Shown: positions 1 to 8,198, counted from the first letter of the stretch. The stretch is 64,000 bases of DNA from Enterococcus sp. 9D6_DIV0238 (GCF_002174455.2 NZ_CP147246.1:558001-622000); one strand, 5' to 3'. Program-made: numbers and translations. Notes: generated by a model not told the origin, from the sequence alone.

Positions 1-34
1 TTTTAATTTCAAAAAATATCAATGATAAACAATA

Positions 35-77
35 TTTTATTTAAATGATAAGTTGTTATTCTATCATTTAAATAAAA
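35..77. repeat. perfect AT-rich inverted repeat
   Basis: Two 16-bp arms (35-50 and 62-77) are exact reverse complements around an 11-base loop. The arms hold almost no G or C, so this is a weak terminator at best; it could be an operator or the 5' edge of a transcript. It lies only a few bases before the first copy of the two-hairpin repeat element. Confidence 0.6.
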
Positions 78-80
78 AAT

Positions 81-176
81 CCCACCTTCTAAGAAGATGG
101 GAAAAAGGAGTTTTACTCTTGCGAGTAAAATGAAAAAATAAAAAGGGTTGTTGTTGGTATATTTGTATATTACTCG
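81..176 (+). repeat. two-hairpin repeat element, copy 1
   Basis: The element has a first stem (81-101, CCCACCTTCT pairing with AGAAGATGGG with one C-A mismatch), an AAGGAG, a second stem (TTTTACTC 111-118 with GAGTAAAA 123-130), then a conserved tail TGAAAAAA...GTTGTTGGTATAT. The same order appears at about 58136 and 60696 on the same strand. In this copy the tail ends in a second TTACTC (170-175) that could pair with the same GAGTAA, giving two mutually exclusive stems. No conserved reading frame is shared between the copies, so an RNA or DNA structure is more likely than a peptide. Function unknown. Confidence 0.6.
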
Positions 177-288
177 CCTGTTTCTTTTTTTGCAACTAAT
201 AACCCTTATTTGTTTTTATTTTTTATAAAATGATCGCTAAAACTTATGTCTATGCGTGTTTCGAGCTTACAATAAATAATAAAAAAAT

Positions 289-330
289 AGCATCCTCTTC
301 AAATATGTATATAAGAGAATGCTTTTTTTA
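289..330. terminator. bidirectional rho-independent terminator
   Basis: The stem AGCATCCTCTT/AAGAGAATGCT (one mismatch) is flanked by an A-run on the left and a T-run on the right, so it can end transcripts from both sides. It separates the repeat element from the convergent DUF1266 gene. Confidence 0.65.
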
Positions 331-367
331 TCGTCAATAAAAGTAGGTTTTCCCTTAAAATAATCAA

Positions 368-1018
368 TCACTTTAAAGGATATTTATCAAAAATATTTTC
401 TTTTCCTTGTTTTATCGCTAAATAATCTATAATGATGTCTTTATACCAGCTAGTATTCATTGCTTCATTTTCATTGCTATAACTAACAATGTATTCTTCC
501 CAATTTTCATAATGCTCCTGAGCTAATTTATAAAGCATCTCTAAATACATCCAGGCATCCTGCTCCTTGATAAGATCAAGTGTAAAGCACACACGAATGA
601 TATACCCTAATCGCTCCATATCAAATGCACCTGAATCACTGATTTTTTCAGAAGCACTCATTAATACTTGTACGTCAGTCTCCTGTTTACGAGCTGCTTT
701 TTGAATTTCTTTTTGCACTTTGCCTTTCGTATCCTCAGATACTACTGCTGCATAACTATTTTCACTAATCCAGCTTTCGATCAACGCTTTGGCATTCTCC
801 CCCGTTGAAATCCCAAACATCGGCAACCAATATTTAACAATATTCTTCTTGTATTTTTCTGGAAAATATAGTTTCAAATAATTTGGTTGAACCGCCCTTT
901 TCGCTTCGGCAAATCGAGTAACAGCGGCTCCAATACAAAGAAATTTTTCTTTTTCCGGTGGAAAAACATTGAAATCAATAATTTCTGAAGGTACTTCTAT
1001 TTTCTTTTTAAACCACAT
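368..1018 (-). CDS. DUF1266 domain protein
   Basis: This is a 216-residue cytosolic protein without signal peptide or membrane segment. The C-terminal half (about 130-190) has the DUF1266 look: a G-A-F-D-x-x-R-L-G-Y block, then alternating helices with conserved Trp and Tyr ending in an N-W-E-E-Y motif. The N-terminal part starts MWFKKK and contains a Pro-rich turn before a helical stretch. An AGGAGAAAAGCT precedes the ATG. The family has no established reaction; such genes often sit in variable enterococcal and enteric regions. It stands alone on its strand, downstream of and codirectional with the LURP-one-like gene. Confidence 0.6.
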   Translation of the reverse strand: MWFKKKIEVPSEIIDFNVFPPEKEKFLCIGAAVTRFAEAKRAVQPNYLKLYFPEKYKKNIVKYWLPMFGISTGENAKALIESWISENSYAAVVSEDTKGKVQKEIQKAARKQETDVQVLMSASEKISDSGAFDMERLGYIIRVCFTLDLIKEQDAWMYLEMLYKLAQEHYENWEEYIVSYSNENEAMNTSWYKDIIIDYLAIKQGKENIFDKYPLK

Positions 1019-1162
1019 AGCTTTTCTCCTTTATTTATCTTCTGAAAGTATAAAAACAGACTCTCTTTTATTTTGCCATACACCCAACATAGAAAAAAGG
1101 TTTAAATAATAGCGTTTACAACTCATATCAATGTGTAAATGAATAAGATAATTATTTGTTGC

Positions 1163-1666
1163 TTATCTTTTGGTATAGAAAATACGATCTAGAGCAATCG
1201 CTGTTAATAAAAACGTTTTGTGATCCTGAGTGTCATCTACTTCAATATGATATTCATCTCCACCTAAAGTCAATTTTCTTTTATCTATATCACAAATAAC
1301 TTTTTCTTGTAATTTGAACTGATGACTTCCTGTCATCCCATAACCTAAGCTTACATCACCAAGCACTGAATCAATCGCAAATTTATAGCTAAAAATATTT
1401 AGTGAGCGAGCAATAGATAAAACGGATTCACCCTCGACTGAAATGTGATACTTTTTGAAATTGTATCTTAAAAATGAACCGATCATACTCAAAACATTGA
1501 CATTTGTTTTACACATAGCCAAAGTCTCTCCATCCAAATCAGTAATTTCAAAACTTTCTCGTCCTAAAAAACTTCCTATTACTTTATATAATGGATTGCC
1601 TGAGGCATCTAAAATCTCATACGTAGGCTTTAACGCAACCAACTTTTGTTTCACAATATATTTCAT
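1163..1666 (-). CDS. LURP-one-related (LOR / DUF567) family protein
   Basis: The 167-residue protein is predicted to be an all-beta LOR fold related to plant LURP-one and phospholipid scramblases and to Bacillus YxjI. The pattern supporting this is successive short strands: Y-x-I-L-D-A-S-G-N-P-L-Y-K-V near the start, F-E-I-T-D-L-D-G-E-T-L-A, then a Y-x-I-x-V-E-G-E-S block, with a C-terminal hydrophobic helix (T-A-I-A-L-D-R-I). No signal peptide is present. The biochemical role of bacterial members is not known. It is followed by the DUF1266 gene, with about 145 bp between. Confidence 0.6.
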   Translation of the reverse strand: MKYIVKQKLVALKPTYEILDASGNPLYKVIGSFLGRESFEITDLDGETLAMCKTNVNVLSMIGSFLRYNFKKYHISVEGESVLSIARSLNIFSYKFAIDSVLGDVSLGYGMTGSHQFKLQEKVICDIDKRKLTLGGDEYHIEVDDTQDHKTFLLTAIALDRIFYTKR

Positions 1667-1693
1667 GTAATATCCCCTTATTATCTTTGATTC

Positions 1694-2578
1694 TTATTTC
1701 ATTTTTTTGATAGGCATTTCTAACTCATTCAATAACGTATATTCATCATCAAATGTACGAACAATTACTGGTATTTCTTCATTTTTAAGTTTGTAAACTT
1801 CATAATAGAGCATTTCTTCCCCTGATTCCAAGCTATCTCTATTGATTGCTTTTGGATCTAATAACTCATTATCCAACGAAATAAAGGTCGGTTCTAATAC
1901 TTCATTATTTTGGCTAAATTGAAAATATGTTTTGAGTGGCGAGATCGCTGCATGTTGTTTTTTATTTTTGAAATGATAATAGACGATCATACTAGCTTCA
2001 TTAAATGAATCTAAAAGACTATCCACTCCATTAAATTCTATCCTATAGGTTTGCGTCTCGATGATTTGTTTTGTTGCTACTTCTTTTTCTGAGTCCACCA
2101 CTTTTTTGATTTTTTGTGCTTTGATATCAAGTAAATCTAGTCGTTCATTTTGGTAGCTTGTATATAGGTAGCCGATTGGTACCCCATCTACTTTTAGGAT
2201 CTCCCCGTCTTTTGGCCATTGCTCTTTTTTTATATTAGATACATCTAAATAGATCGGTTTTTTTGGATTTCTCATCATAAACACTGGGATATACCAAACC
2301 CCATTTAGCGTTTTATCTTTCGACTCTATTTGGTAAGGTTCTCCTTGTGCTTTTACAACAAATGATATCTTCTTATTAAAGAGGTCGGACATCTTGATCT
2401 GTTTTGGAAAACTCACTAAACTTGATAATTCTCCATAAAGTTGCTCCTGAGCTATAGATGAATCTTTTATGACTTTTGTTTTTCCGTCATCTTGTACATG
2501 ATTGATCGGTTTTGAACATGCAGTCATACTAAGTAGTTCCAATAAGACAAAGACAGTGAGCAACCACTTATTTTTCAC
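1694..2578 (-). CDS. putative lipoprotein of unknown function
   Basis: This 294-residue protein has a classic lipoprotein signal: basic N-terminus, hydrophobic core, and a lipobox S-M-T-A-C with the lipidated Cys at about residue 21. The rest is hydrophilic and predicted to lie outside the membrane. An AAGGAG precedes the ATG. No family was recognised. It is divergent from the BlaI-type repressor and shares with it a short intergenic region holding a palindromic BlaI-like operator, so it could be a regulated target of that pair (inference). Confidence 0.6.
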   Translation of the reverse strand: MKNKWLLTVFVLLELLSMTACSKPINHVQDDGKTKVIKDSSIAQEQLYGELSSLVSFPKQIKMSDLFNKKISFVVKAQGEPYQIESKDKTLNGVWYIPVFMMRNPKKPIYLDVSNIKKEQWPKDGEILKVDGVPIGYLYTSYQNERLDLLDIKAQKIKKVVDSEKEVATKQIIETQTYRIEFNGVDSLLDSFNEASMIVYYHFKNKKQHAAISPLKTYFQFSQNNEVLEPTFISLDNELLDPKAINRDSLESGEEMLYYEVYKLKNEEIPVIVRTFDDEYTLLNELEMPIKKMK

Positions 2579-2649
2579 ATAATTGTCTCCTTTTTCAATT
2601 TTGATATAGATCTGTCAATTCTAGAATTTTATAAAAGTACTTTTTAAAC

Positions 2650-2662
2650 CTACATCATGTAG
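2650..2662. promoter_or_regulatory. candidate BlaI/CopY-type operator
   Basis: CTACATCATGTAG is a perfect palindrome around one base and contains the TACA...TGTA half-sites typical of BlaI/MecI/CopY binding sites, here with 3 rather than the more usual 2 central bases. It lies between the divergent lipoprotein gene and the repressor gene, about 108 bp before the repressor start. Binding is inferred. Confidence 0.5.
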
Positions 2663-2769
2663 TTATATTATCATGCACTTTTCTAATTTGTCAATAGTCG
2701 TGTTATAATTGAGTTATTCGTCTTATTTAAAACCAAAATAGGATAAACAAAATGAAAAGGAGAGCTTGT

Positions 2770-3144
2770 ATGGCACCTAAGATATCAGATTCAGAATTAG
2801 AGATTCTAAGAATTATCTGGGCTCATGACGGACAAATGATGTTTTCTGACATCGTTGACGAACTGCATAAAAAAGAATTTAAATGGAAAAACAATACGAT
2901 TCTGACTTTTTTAGCTCGCTTGACAGAAAAACAAGTTTTAGCTGTTCAAAAAAAAGGGAGACGAAACGAATATATCGCTTTATTAACTGAGAAGGGATAT
3001 TTAGAACAAGAAACAAAAGATTTTGTGGGGAAAGTATATGAGGGTGAAGTAAAAGGATTGATTGCAACTTTGGTAGAAAATGAATTGATTTCTGATAGAG
3101 AAATTGAGGATCTAAAAGAATATTGGGAAAAAAATAAAGAATGA
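2770..3144 (+). CDS. BlaI/MecI/CopY-family transcriptional repressor
   Basis: The protein is a 124-residue winged-helix repressor of the penicillinase-repressor family: I-S-D-S-E-L-E-I-L-R-I-I-W at the N-terminus, then the K-W-K-N-N-T-I-L-T-F-L-A-R-L recognition helix and the wing K-K-G-R-R-N-E-Y. An in-frame ATG exists 18 bp upstream, but AAAGGAG sits 7 bases before the ATG at 2770, so the shorter start is chosen. It overlaps the next gene by 4 bp (ATGA), which is the usual blaI-blaR1 or mecI-mecR1 arrangement. It probably dimerises on the palindrome upstream and is inactivated when the partner membrane peptidase is activated (family knowledge). Confidence 0.85.
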   Translation: MAPKISDSELEILRIIWAHDGQMMFSDIVDELHKKEFKWKNNTILTFLARLTEKQVLAVQKKGRRNEYIALLTEKGYLEQETKDFVGKVYEGEVKGLIATLVENELISDREIEDLKEYWEKNKE

Positions 3145-4262
3145 CTAGTGTAAAATTATTGATGTTACTTGTTTCCCTTAGTCTTTCAGGTACTATTTTA
3201 TTTGGTATTTGGACACTCTTCAGACGAATCTTGTCAAAAAAAGTCTCACATCGTGTATACTACTATCTTTTATTGATCGTATTATTGCGCTTGATCCTCC
3301 CTATCTCTTCAGAACAAAGTGTGATTGGAAAATCCTTTTCAACCTTTGAGTCCTCTAATATTTATACAACGTTTTTTGGACCAAAGGATCGCAAAAATCC
3401 TGCTGTCATCGTTGGAGACAATGTTGTGATTGGTGACAATGTTGTTATGGGAAGTAAAGGCAAAAATATTGCGCCATATATTTTATACATTTGGCTAGTG
3501 ATCTGCTTTGGATTCCTCATTCAAAAAATCACGAAGTATCAAAGTTTTTCGAAGTATATCAAAGCAGACTGGCACCCTGTAGATGATCCCTTGATACTTG
3601 ACACGCTTAGTACCATCTGTGAAGAAAAAAAGATCCATACCACTGTAGAGCTTTATACATCAGCACTTATTTCGTCCCCACTTTTATTAGGGATCAAAAA
3701 AAGCTATATCGTGTTACCTCGTGTATCACTAACTGAGGTGCAGTTATATCATATCCTTTCACATGAACTTACTCATTATAAGAATAAGGATTTGATTTAT
3801 AAATGGTTTATGCAATTGATTCTTTGTGTTCATTGGTTTAATCCGGCTGTATATTTCATTGCAAGGGCTTTGAATCAAGAATGTGAATACGCTTGTGATG
3901 AAAGCACGACAAATCATTATACAAAAGAGCAGCAATTCGATTATGGTACAACATTGATAGAAATGGCCAGGATGCCGAATAAATACAATGAAAAAGTAGC
4001 TTCTGTCACATTATATGAGAATACGAACGAAATCAAAAAACGCTTAGATGTACTTATAAATACTCATAATGATCGACATCTTAAACGACTGACCTCAGTT
4101 TTTTCTGCTATGATTCTTATTTTCAGTGCCATTATTTTAGGTGCTTATACGGTACCCCAAAAAACGCTGCCTATAGATAAACCAACTGATGCACCATCAA
4201 CTAGCGAATCTTCTGATGAAGTGGACGCAACTAAAAAACCCTTAGGACGTCCGTTCTCTTAG
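3141..4262 (+). CDS. M56-family membrane metallopeptidase (BlaR1/MecR1-like)
   Basis: The 373-residue integral membrane protein has hydrophobic segments at roughly 4-26, 35-55 and 112-132 and a last one near 308-330. The zinc-peptidase motif HELTH lies at about 208-212, followed by W-F-N-P-A-V-Y and an E-C-E-Y-A-C-D-E block that supplies the third metal ligand in M56 enzymes. It is the partner of the repressor with which it overlaps by 4 bp. Unlike true BlaR1/MecR1 it lacks the C-terminal penicillin-binding sensor domain: after the last membrane segment only about 40 Pro/Ser/Thr-rich residues remain. Its trigger is therefore unlikely to be direct beta-lactam acylation, and is unknown. Confidence 0.8.
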   Translation: MTSVKLLMLLVSLSLSGTILFGIWTLFRRILSKKVSHRVYYYLLLIVLLRLILPISSEQSVIGKSFSTFESSNIYTTFFGPKDRKNPAVIVGDNVVIGDNVVMGSKGKNIAPYILYIWLVICFGFLIQKITKYQSFSKYIKADWHPVDDPLILDTLSTICEEKKIHTTVELYTSALISSPLLLGIKKSYIVLPRVSLTEVQLYHILSHELTHYKNKDLIYKWFMQLILCVHWFNPAVYFIARALNQECEYACDESTTNHYTKEQQFDYGTTLIEMARMPNKYNEKVASVTLYENTNEIKKRLDVLINTHNDRHLKRLTSVFSAMILIFSAIILGAYTVPQKTLPIDKPTDAPSTSESSDEVDATKKPLGRPFS

Positions 4263-4266
4263 ATTA

Positions 4267-4303
4267 TACAAAAAAAGGCCTGTTCATTCGGCCTTCTTTT
4301 TGT
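4267..4303. terminator. bidirectional terminator
   Basis: AAAAAAAGGCC and GGCCTTCTTTTT form a GC-rich stem with A/T tracts on both sides. It ends the repressor-peptidase operon and also overlaps the last codons of the oppositely oriented mini LPxTG-like gene. Confidence 0.75.
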
Positions 4304-4481
4304 ATAAACCAACATTGGTCAAGAGAAATAAAACTAGAATAAGAAAACCTATCATCAGCAGTTGCAATGAAAAAACTTCATCTGTTCTTGGTAAGTCCTC
4401 TTTGATAATCGTTTGTTTATATTCAGGAATAATTTTATCTGGTAAGGCAAGAGGGGAATGATTTAGTTCTACCTCTTTCAT
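4284..4481 (-). CDS. 65-residue LPxTG-like mini-protein
   Basis: The product has a C-terminal sorting-signal pattern: L-P-R-T-D at about residues 30-34, a hydrophobic stretch of about 20 residues, and a K-K-K-A-E tail. LPRTD departs from canonical LPxTG in the last position (D for G). The N-terminal 29 residues have no signal peptide, so either the protein is a non-exported membrane peptide with type II-like orientation or the gene is the remnant 3' end of a larger surface-protein gene. Its ATG overlaps the stop of the preceding 42-codon frame by 4 bp, which argues for translational coupling rather than random decay. Confidence 0.5.
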   Translation of the reverse strand: MKEVELNHSPLALPDKIIPEYKQTIIKEDLPRTDEVFSLQLLMIGFLILVLFLLTNVGLYKKKAE

Positions 4482-4606
4482 TTTCCTGTGATTTGAATTT
4501 CAGGGTTGAAATCAGCTTTCGATCTTATTTTGTTACTATTGAATGATGAATCCTCAAATTGATAACGTGTGCGATTTACTCTTTCATGTATACTCAAAAG
4601 GATCAC
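4478..4606 (-). CDS. small GTG-start ORF between overlapping genes
   Basis: This frame of 42 codons starts with GTG that overlaps the upstream stop as GTGA and ends by overlapping the next start as ATGA. The predicted peptide is hydrophilic and basic/aromatic (contains R-T-R-Y-Q-F-E-D and ends I-T-G-K); no family is recognised. The double 4-bp overlap is the main evidence that it is translated. The alternative is that this stretch is the middle of a decayed larger gene. Confidence 0.4.
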   Translation of the reverse strand: MILLSIHERVNRTRYQFEDSSFNSNKIRSKADFNPEIQITGK

Positions 4607-5007
4607 TCTCTCAAACTCTTAAATTTCACTTTAGACTTACCGTATGCCATTTCTTGATTTATTTGTTCCATTAGAATTGATATCTCTCCAATCAATTCAG
4701 TACAAATCATTTCAACAGAATAATGACCGCAGTCCATTTCCATCCTATTTACAATGTCCTCTTCACTCATATCCAAAGAACCATTTTCTAACTGTTTTAA
4801 ATAAAATATAAATAATTGCAGCTTTGATTCTAAATGAAAACAATACAATGCAGATTGAATCGCATTCTTCGTTGTATCAGGTATCAAGAGCTTTTTTAGG
4901 TCACTTCTCAAATTCAAATAATATTTTTCTAAATTTGAATACCTTTCAATATGATGCTTCTGTACAAATAAATCAAGTTCTTCTAGAATACTTTTCTCAT
5001 TATTCAT
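4603..5007 (-). CDS. hypothetical protein, first gene of a micro-operon
   Basis: The 134-residue helical protein has no signal peptide. A stretch from about 55 to 75 (Y-C-F-H-L-E-S-K-L-Q-L-F-I-F-Y-L) is amphipathic and hydrophobic, and the C-terminus is very basic (G-K-S-K-V-K-F-K-S). An in-frame ATG lies 15 bp further upstream, but GAGGAG sits 8 bases before the ATG at 5007, so that start is used. It begins a set of three genes joined by 4-bp overlaps. No family recognised. Confidence 0.5.
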   Translation of the reverse strand: MNNEKSILEELDLFVQKHHIERYSNLEKYYLNLRSDLKKLLIPDTTKNAIQSALYCFHLESKLQLFIFYLKQLENGSLDMSEEDIVNRMEMDCGHYSVEMICTELIGEISILMEQINQEMAYGKSKVKFKSLRE

Positions 5008-5274
5008 AAACACGCTCCTCAAACATCTTTGTATGAAACTATTTCGACTAGATAATTAGTATAAATTATTTAAAGTTAGTCTCCAATGCGTTCTTTGATC
5101 GACATCATTTCTTTATGCAACAGAAAAAGAAGGAACAAACTTAAACGTTTAACAGTCTATAGTCCCTTCCCTCTTATCATTTTAGTCAAGATTCTTCCTA
5201 GTTCTGACCTTACTTTCTTCTATACACATCAAATACATTTATTTTTTGAATTTACTTCTTATGCTTTTTTTGAA

Positions 5275-7968
5275 TTAATAAGAAGTATTTTTTCTCTTTT
5301 TTACTAAAAATAGTACTATTACAAGGATAAGCCCACTTCCAACGAATGTACCGATTCTCCTTGTTTTTTCTCCTGTTTTAGGTAGTTGTTGCTTTTTATT
5401 TTCTTTCGTTTTTGAATTTTTGTGATTGCTGTGTGGCTTGTCCGACGTCTTTTTGTTATCCTTCACTGTAATTTTGGCTACAGCACTTATTCCATCATAG
5501 CTATATTTTACCTCATAAGTCCCAACTTTTTTTGTATCGACTGTACCTTCTATACTAATCGTTTTAAATTCTACCGCATTGCCTAAACGATCAAATGCAC
5601 TGGTAAAATTATCTGAGGCTTTCCAATTGTCCCCCAATTGGATGCTTGAATCATGGACATTTATGATCGGTGCTACTTCTTTTGCTTTTACGGTTATTTT
5701 CGCTACACTCGTTGTTTCTTCATAGCTGTAACTTACTTCATATTTACCTGGCTTAGCTGTATCTACTTCTCCTGTTACTTTGATCTCACTGAAGTCTAAT
5801 GGATCATCATTTTTATCAAATGCACTGATAAAATTATCTGAGGCTTTCCAATTGTCTCCCACTTGAATACTTGAGTCTTGGATATTTATGATTGGAGCTG
5901 CTTCTTTTGCTTTTACGGCTATTTTTGCTACGCTTGTTGTTTCTTCATAGCTGTAACTTACCTCGTATTCGCCTTCTTTAGTTGTATCCACTTCTCCTGT
6001 TACTTTGATCTCACTGAAGTCTAACAGCTTTCCATTTTTATCAAATGCACTGATAAAATTATCTGCTGCTTTCCAAGTATCTCCCACTTGAATACTTGAG
6101 TCTTGAACATTTATGATTGGGGCTGCTTCTTTTGCTTTTACAGTTATTTTCGCTATACTTGTTGTTTCTTCATAACTGTAACTTATTTCGTATTCGCCTT
6201 CTTTAGTTGTATCTACGAAGCCCTTAACGGTCACATCTTCGAAATCGACTGAATTTCCATCTTTATCAGTTGCACTGTCAAAGTTATCTGCTGCATTCCA
6301 GCTTTCACCTACTTGAATGGTTGAATCATGGACATTCAATGATGAATAATCAATTTTTTCATACTTAAATGTTATTCTTTTTATCTCATAAGCTTCAATA
6401 TTACCAGTTTTTGGATCCCCTTCAGTTCCAATAAAATTGTAACCATCCATCTCAATAGTCTCTATTTCATAAGCTACACTCTCTGGAAGATTGCCTGAAG
6501 ACCAATCGAATTTAGAAATGTACTCAGTATTTCTTTCCTCTGCTTTTAGCTTATTCCCTAAAGTATCTTCATAATTTACGTATATTGTACCAGCATTGTC
6601 GTACACCATTTTATAATTTTGCGGATTCTTTCCATACACTATACCTGTAGGAAGCTCTGTTAAGAGAACCCATCCACTTGCATCCACATAATAAAGATCG
6701 TCATCAGCTGCATCACCAATTTTTCCAGAAAAAGTCACTGGTTGGATTTCGAAACCTGTTACTGGATCTGAAATATTATTTCCAAACGTATCTACATAGC
6801 TTATGATTATATCTCCAGTTTGCTCCACTTGTGTTGGTTGCCAAACATAAGTGCCTGCCATTTCAGAACCTTGGTAATTATTGAAGGCTGTAAGCTCCTT
6901 TGAAGTAAACACGTAGCTACCATTTGGACTTTCTGGTGTTCCGTCCCCAACATTTTGCCATTTCCCTGTATATTGAGTATTTGTTGGTACATCCGGAAGA
7001 GCTTCTACATTTGTAAAACGCACTTTGCTTCCCAATTTTAATTTTGTTAGTGAGGTTGTTCCTGCTAAAAACTCTCTATTGATATTAGAATTGATTTTCA
7101 TCATATCAAATCCAGATAAGTCTAAATATTCTAGACTACTACAGTCTCGAAACATAGCGAACATCGAGCCCATTCCATTGACGGGTGTTCGAAATGAAGA
7201 TACATCTAATTCTTTTAGCGAAGAACACTCGGCAAACATTAAATTTAAGAACCAAGTACGGCTCAAATCCAATCCTGATACATTCAAGGACACCAGTCCT
7301 GGATTATACGCAAACATACCTCCCATATCCGTAACGCTACTTGTATTAAAAGTTGAAACATCTAAAGAACGTAACTTAGGACACATAGAAAACATATTAT
7401 TCATAAGTGTAGCCTGAGAAGTATCTAATAACTCTAAATTTTCTATAGATTCTAGATTAGGAAATTTTGAAAACAAGTATTTGCTATTTGAGTGAGCCAC
7501 TACTTTACCTTCAAAAACAATTCTATTTATTTGATCAGAATAAGTTATCCATGGACTTTCTCCGTTTGTACTTTCAAAATTTCCTGCACCAATATGCAGT
7601 ATTCCGTTAGAATCAATTCGCCAATCGCTCGTTCCAAAAGTCCCTGAATATAAATCATCACTTAACTCATTTAATTCCGTAGTATTTTGAGTTTCAACAT
7701 TTCTTTCTTCGGAAATGCTGCTGTTCAACTCATTTCCCTCAAGATCATAGGCATCATCTGATGATTCCACCTGATCTATAGATTCTTCAGCACTTTGGCT
7801 ACTGGTTTCGGTTGAAACTTCTTCGTTTTGAACCTGTTCTTCTTCACTTACATAAACCATTGGTTCTTTGATCGTTTCTATAGATTCAGCGTACACAGAA
7901 ACTATTCCAGAAGTATAAGATGCGACTAATACAACTAAACTAAACATCGATAACATTCTTTTTTTCAT
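5275..7968 (-). CDS. LPKTG cell-wall-anchored BspA-like leucine-rich-repeat surface protein
   Basis: The 897-residue adhesin-like protein has an N-terminal signal peptide (about 1-28), an acidic Ser/Thr/Glu linker (to about 105), and a BspA/DUF285-type leucine-rich region (about 110-325; units such as L-x-S-L-D-V-S-x-F-N-T-S-S-V-T-D-M-x-x-M-F). A MucBP-like region with G-x-I-x-I-S-Y-V-D and V-N-Y-E-D-T-L-G strands follows (about 385-545). Four tandem Ig-like repeats of about 73 residues come next (about 547-835; I-N-V-x-D-S-S-I-Q-V-G-D-x-W-K-A), then a Lys-rich spacer. A sortase signal closes it: LPKTG at 862-866, hydrophobic helix, K-K-R-K tail. The architecture resembles Listeria internalin-like and enterococcal surface proteins that bind host or matrix ligands. 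Sortase A would anchor it to peptidoglycan. It is monocistronic. Confidence 0.85.
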   Translation of the reverse strand: MKKRMLSMFSLVVLVASYTSGIVSVYAESIETIKEPMVYVSEEEQVQNEEVSTETSSQSAEESIDQVESSDDAYDLEGNELNSSISEERNVETQNTTELNELSDDLYSGTFGTSDWRIDSNGILHIGAGNFESTNGESPWITYSDQINRIVFEGKVVAHSNSKYLFSKFPNLESIENLELLDTSQATLMNNMFSMCPKLRSLDVSTFNTSSVTDMGGMFAYNPGLVSLNVSGLDLSRTWFLNLMFAECSSLKELDVSSFRTPVNGMGSMFAMFRDCSSLEYLDLSGFDMMKINSNINREFLAGTTSLTKLKLGSKVRFTNVEALPDVPTNTQYTGKWQNVGDGTPESPNGSYVFTSKELTAFNNYQGSEMAGTYVWQPTQVEQTGDIIISYVDTFGNNISDPVTGFEIQPVTFSGKIGDAADDDLYYVDASGWVLLTELPTGIVYGKNPQNYKMVYDNAGTIYVNYEDTLGNKLKAEERNTEYISKFDWSSGNLPESVAYEIETIEMDGYNFIGTEGDPKTGNIEAYEIKRITFKYEKIDYSSLNVHDSTIQVGESWNAADNFDSATDKDGNSVDFEDVTVKGFVDTTKEGEYEISYSYEETTSIAKITVKAKEAAPIINVQDSSIQVGDTWKAADNFISAFDKNGKLLDFSEIKVTGEVDTTKEGEYEVSYSYEETTSVAKIAVKAKEAAPIINIQDSSIQVGDNWKASDNFISAFDKNDDPLDFSEIKVTGEVDTAKPGKYEVSYSYEETTSVAKITVKAKEVAPIINVHDSSIQLGDNWKASDNFTSAFDRLGNAVEFKTISIEGTVDTKKVGTYEVKYSYDGISAVAKITVKDNKKTSDKPHSNHKNSKTKENKKQQLPKTGEKTRRIGTFVGSGLILVIVLFLVKKRKNTSY
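5480..6350 (-). repeat. four tandem Ig-like domain repeats in the surface-protein gene
   Basis: Four units of about 216-220 bp lie head to tail and are nearly identical over long stretches, especially the second and third from the protein's N-terminal side. The outer units are more diverged. Such repeats can change number by recombination or slippage. Confidence 0.75.
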
Positions 7969-8173
7969 TTCAATCTCCTCCTATAAATCATAAAAAAACA
8001 AATTCAATTTTTCACATGGGAATGCCTATATAAAAACAAATAAATTAGTAAGCTATTTTTGTCAGAAAAAGAGACAATCCCCTTAACGTTTGAAATAATA
8101 TTCCATTAGTAAACCCCACATTAAATAACATGTCTTTACACCTCTATATTACAAGATTATATTTAAATTTCAA

Positions 8174-8198
8174 TTTACAGTCTCTTTCTATCTGTAAA
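8174..8198. promoter_or_regulatory. inverted repeat upstream of TetR gene, candidate operator
   Basis: TTTACAG (8174-8180) and CTGTAAA (8192-8198) form an inverted repeat with an 11-base spacer, just before a TATAAT at 8209-8214. The position, in the 368-bp region between the surface-protein gene and the tetR-like gene, suits an autoregulatory TetR operator. No other feature was seen in this gap apart from the promoter-like sequences. Confidence 0.4.

Noticed and set aside
5254-5286. ACTTCTTAT/ATAAGAAGT hairpin with following T-run after the adhesin stop codon
   Set aside because: AT-only stem; the T-run is on the strand opposite to the adhesin gene and no rightward gene ends there, so it is not called as a terminator.
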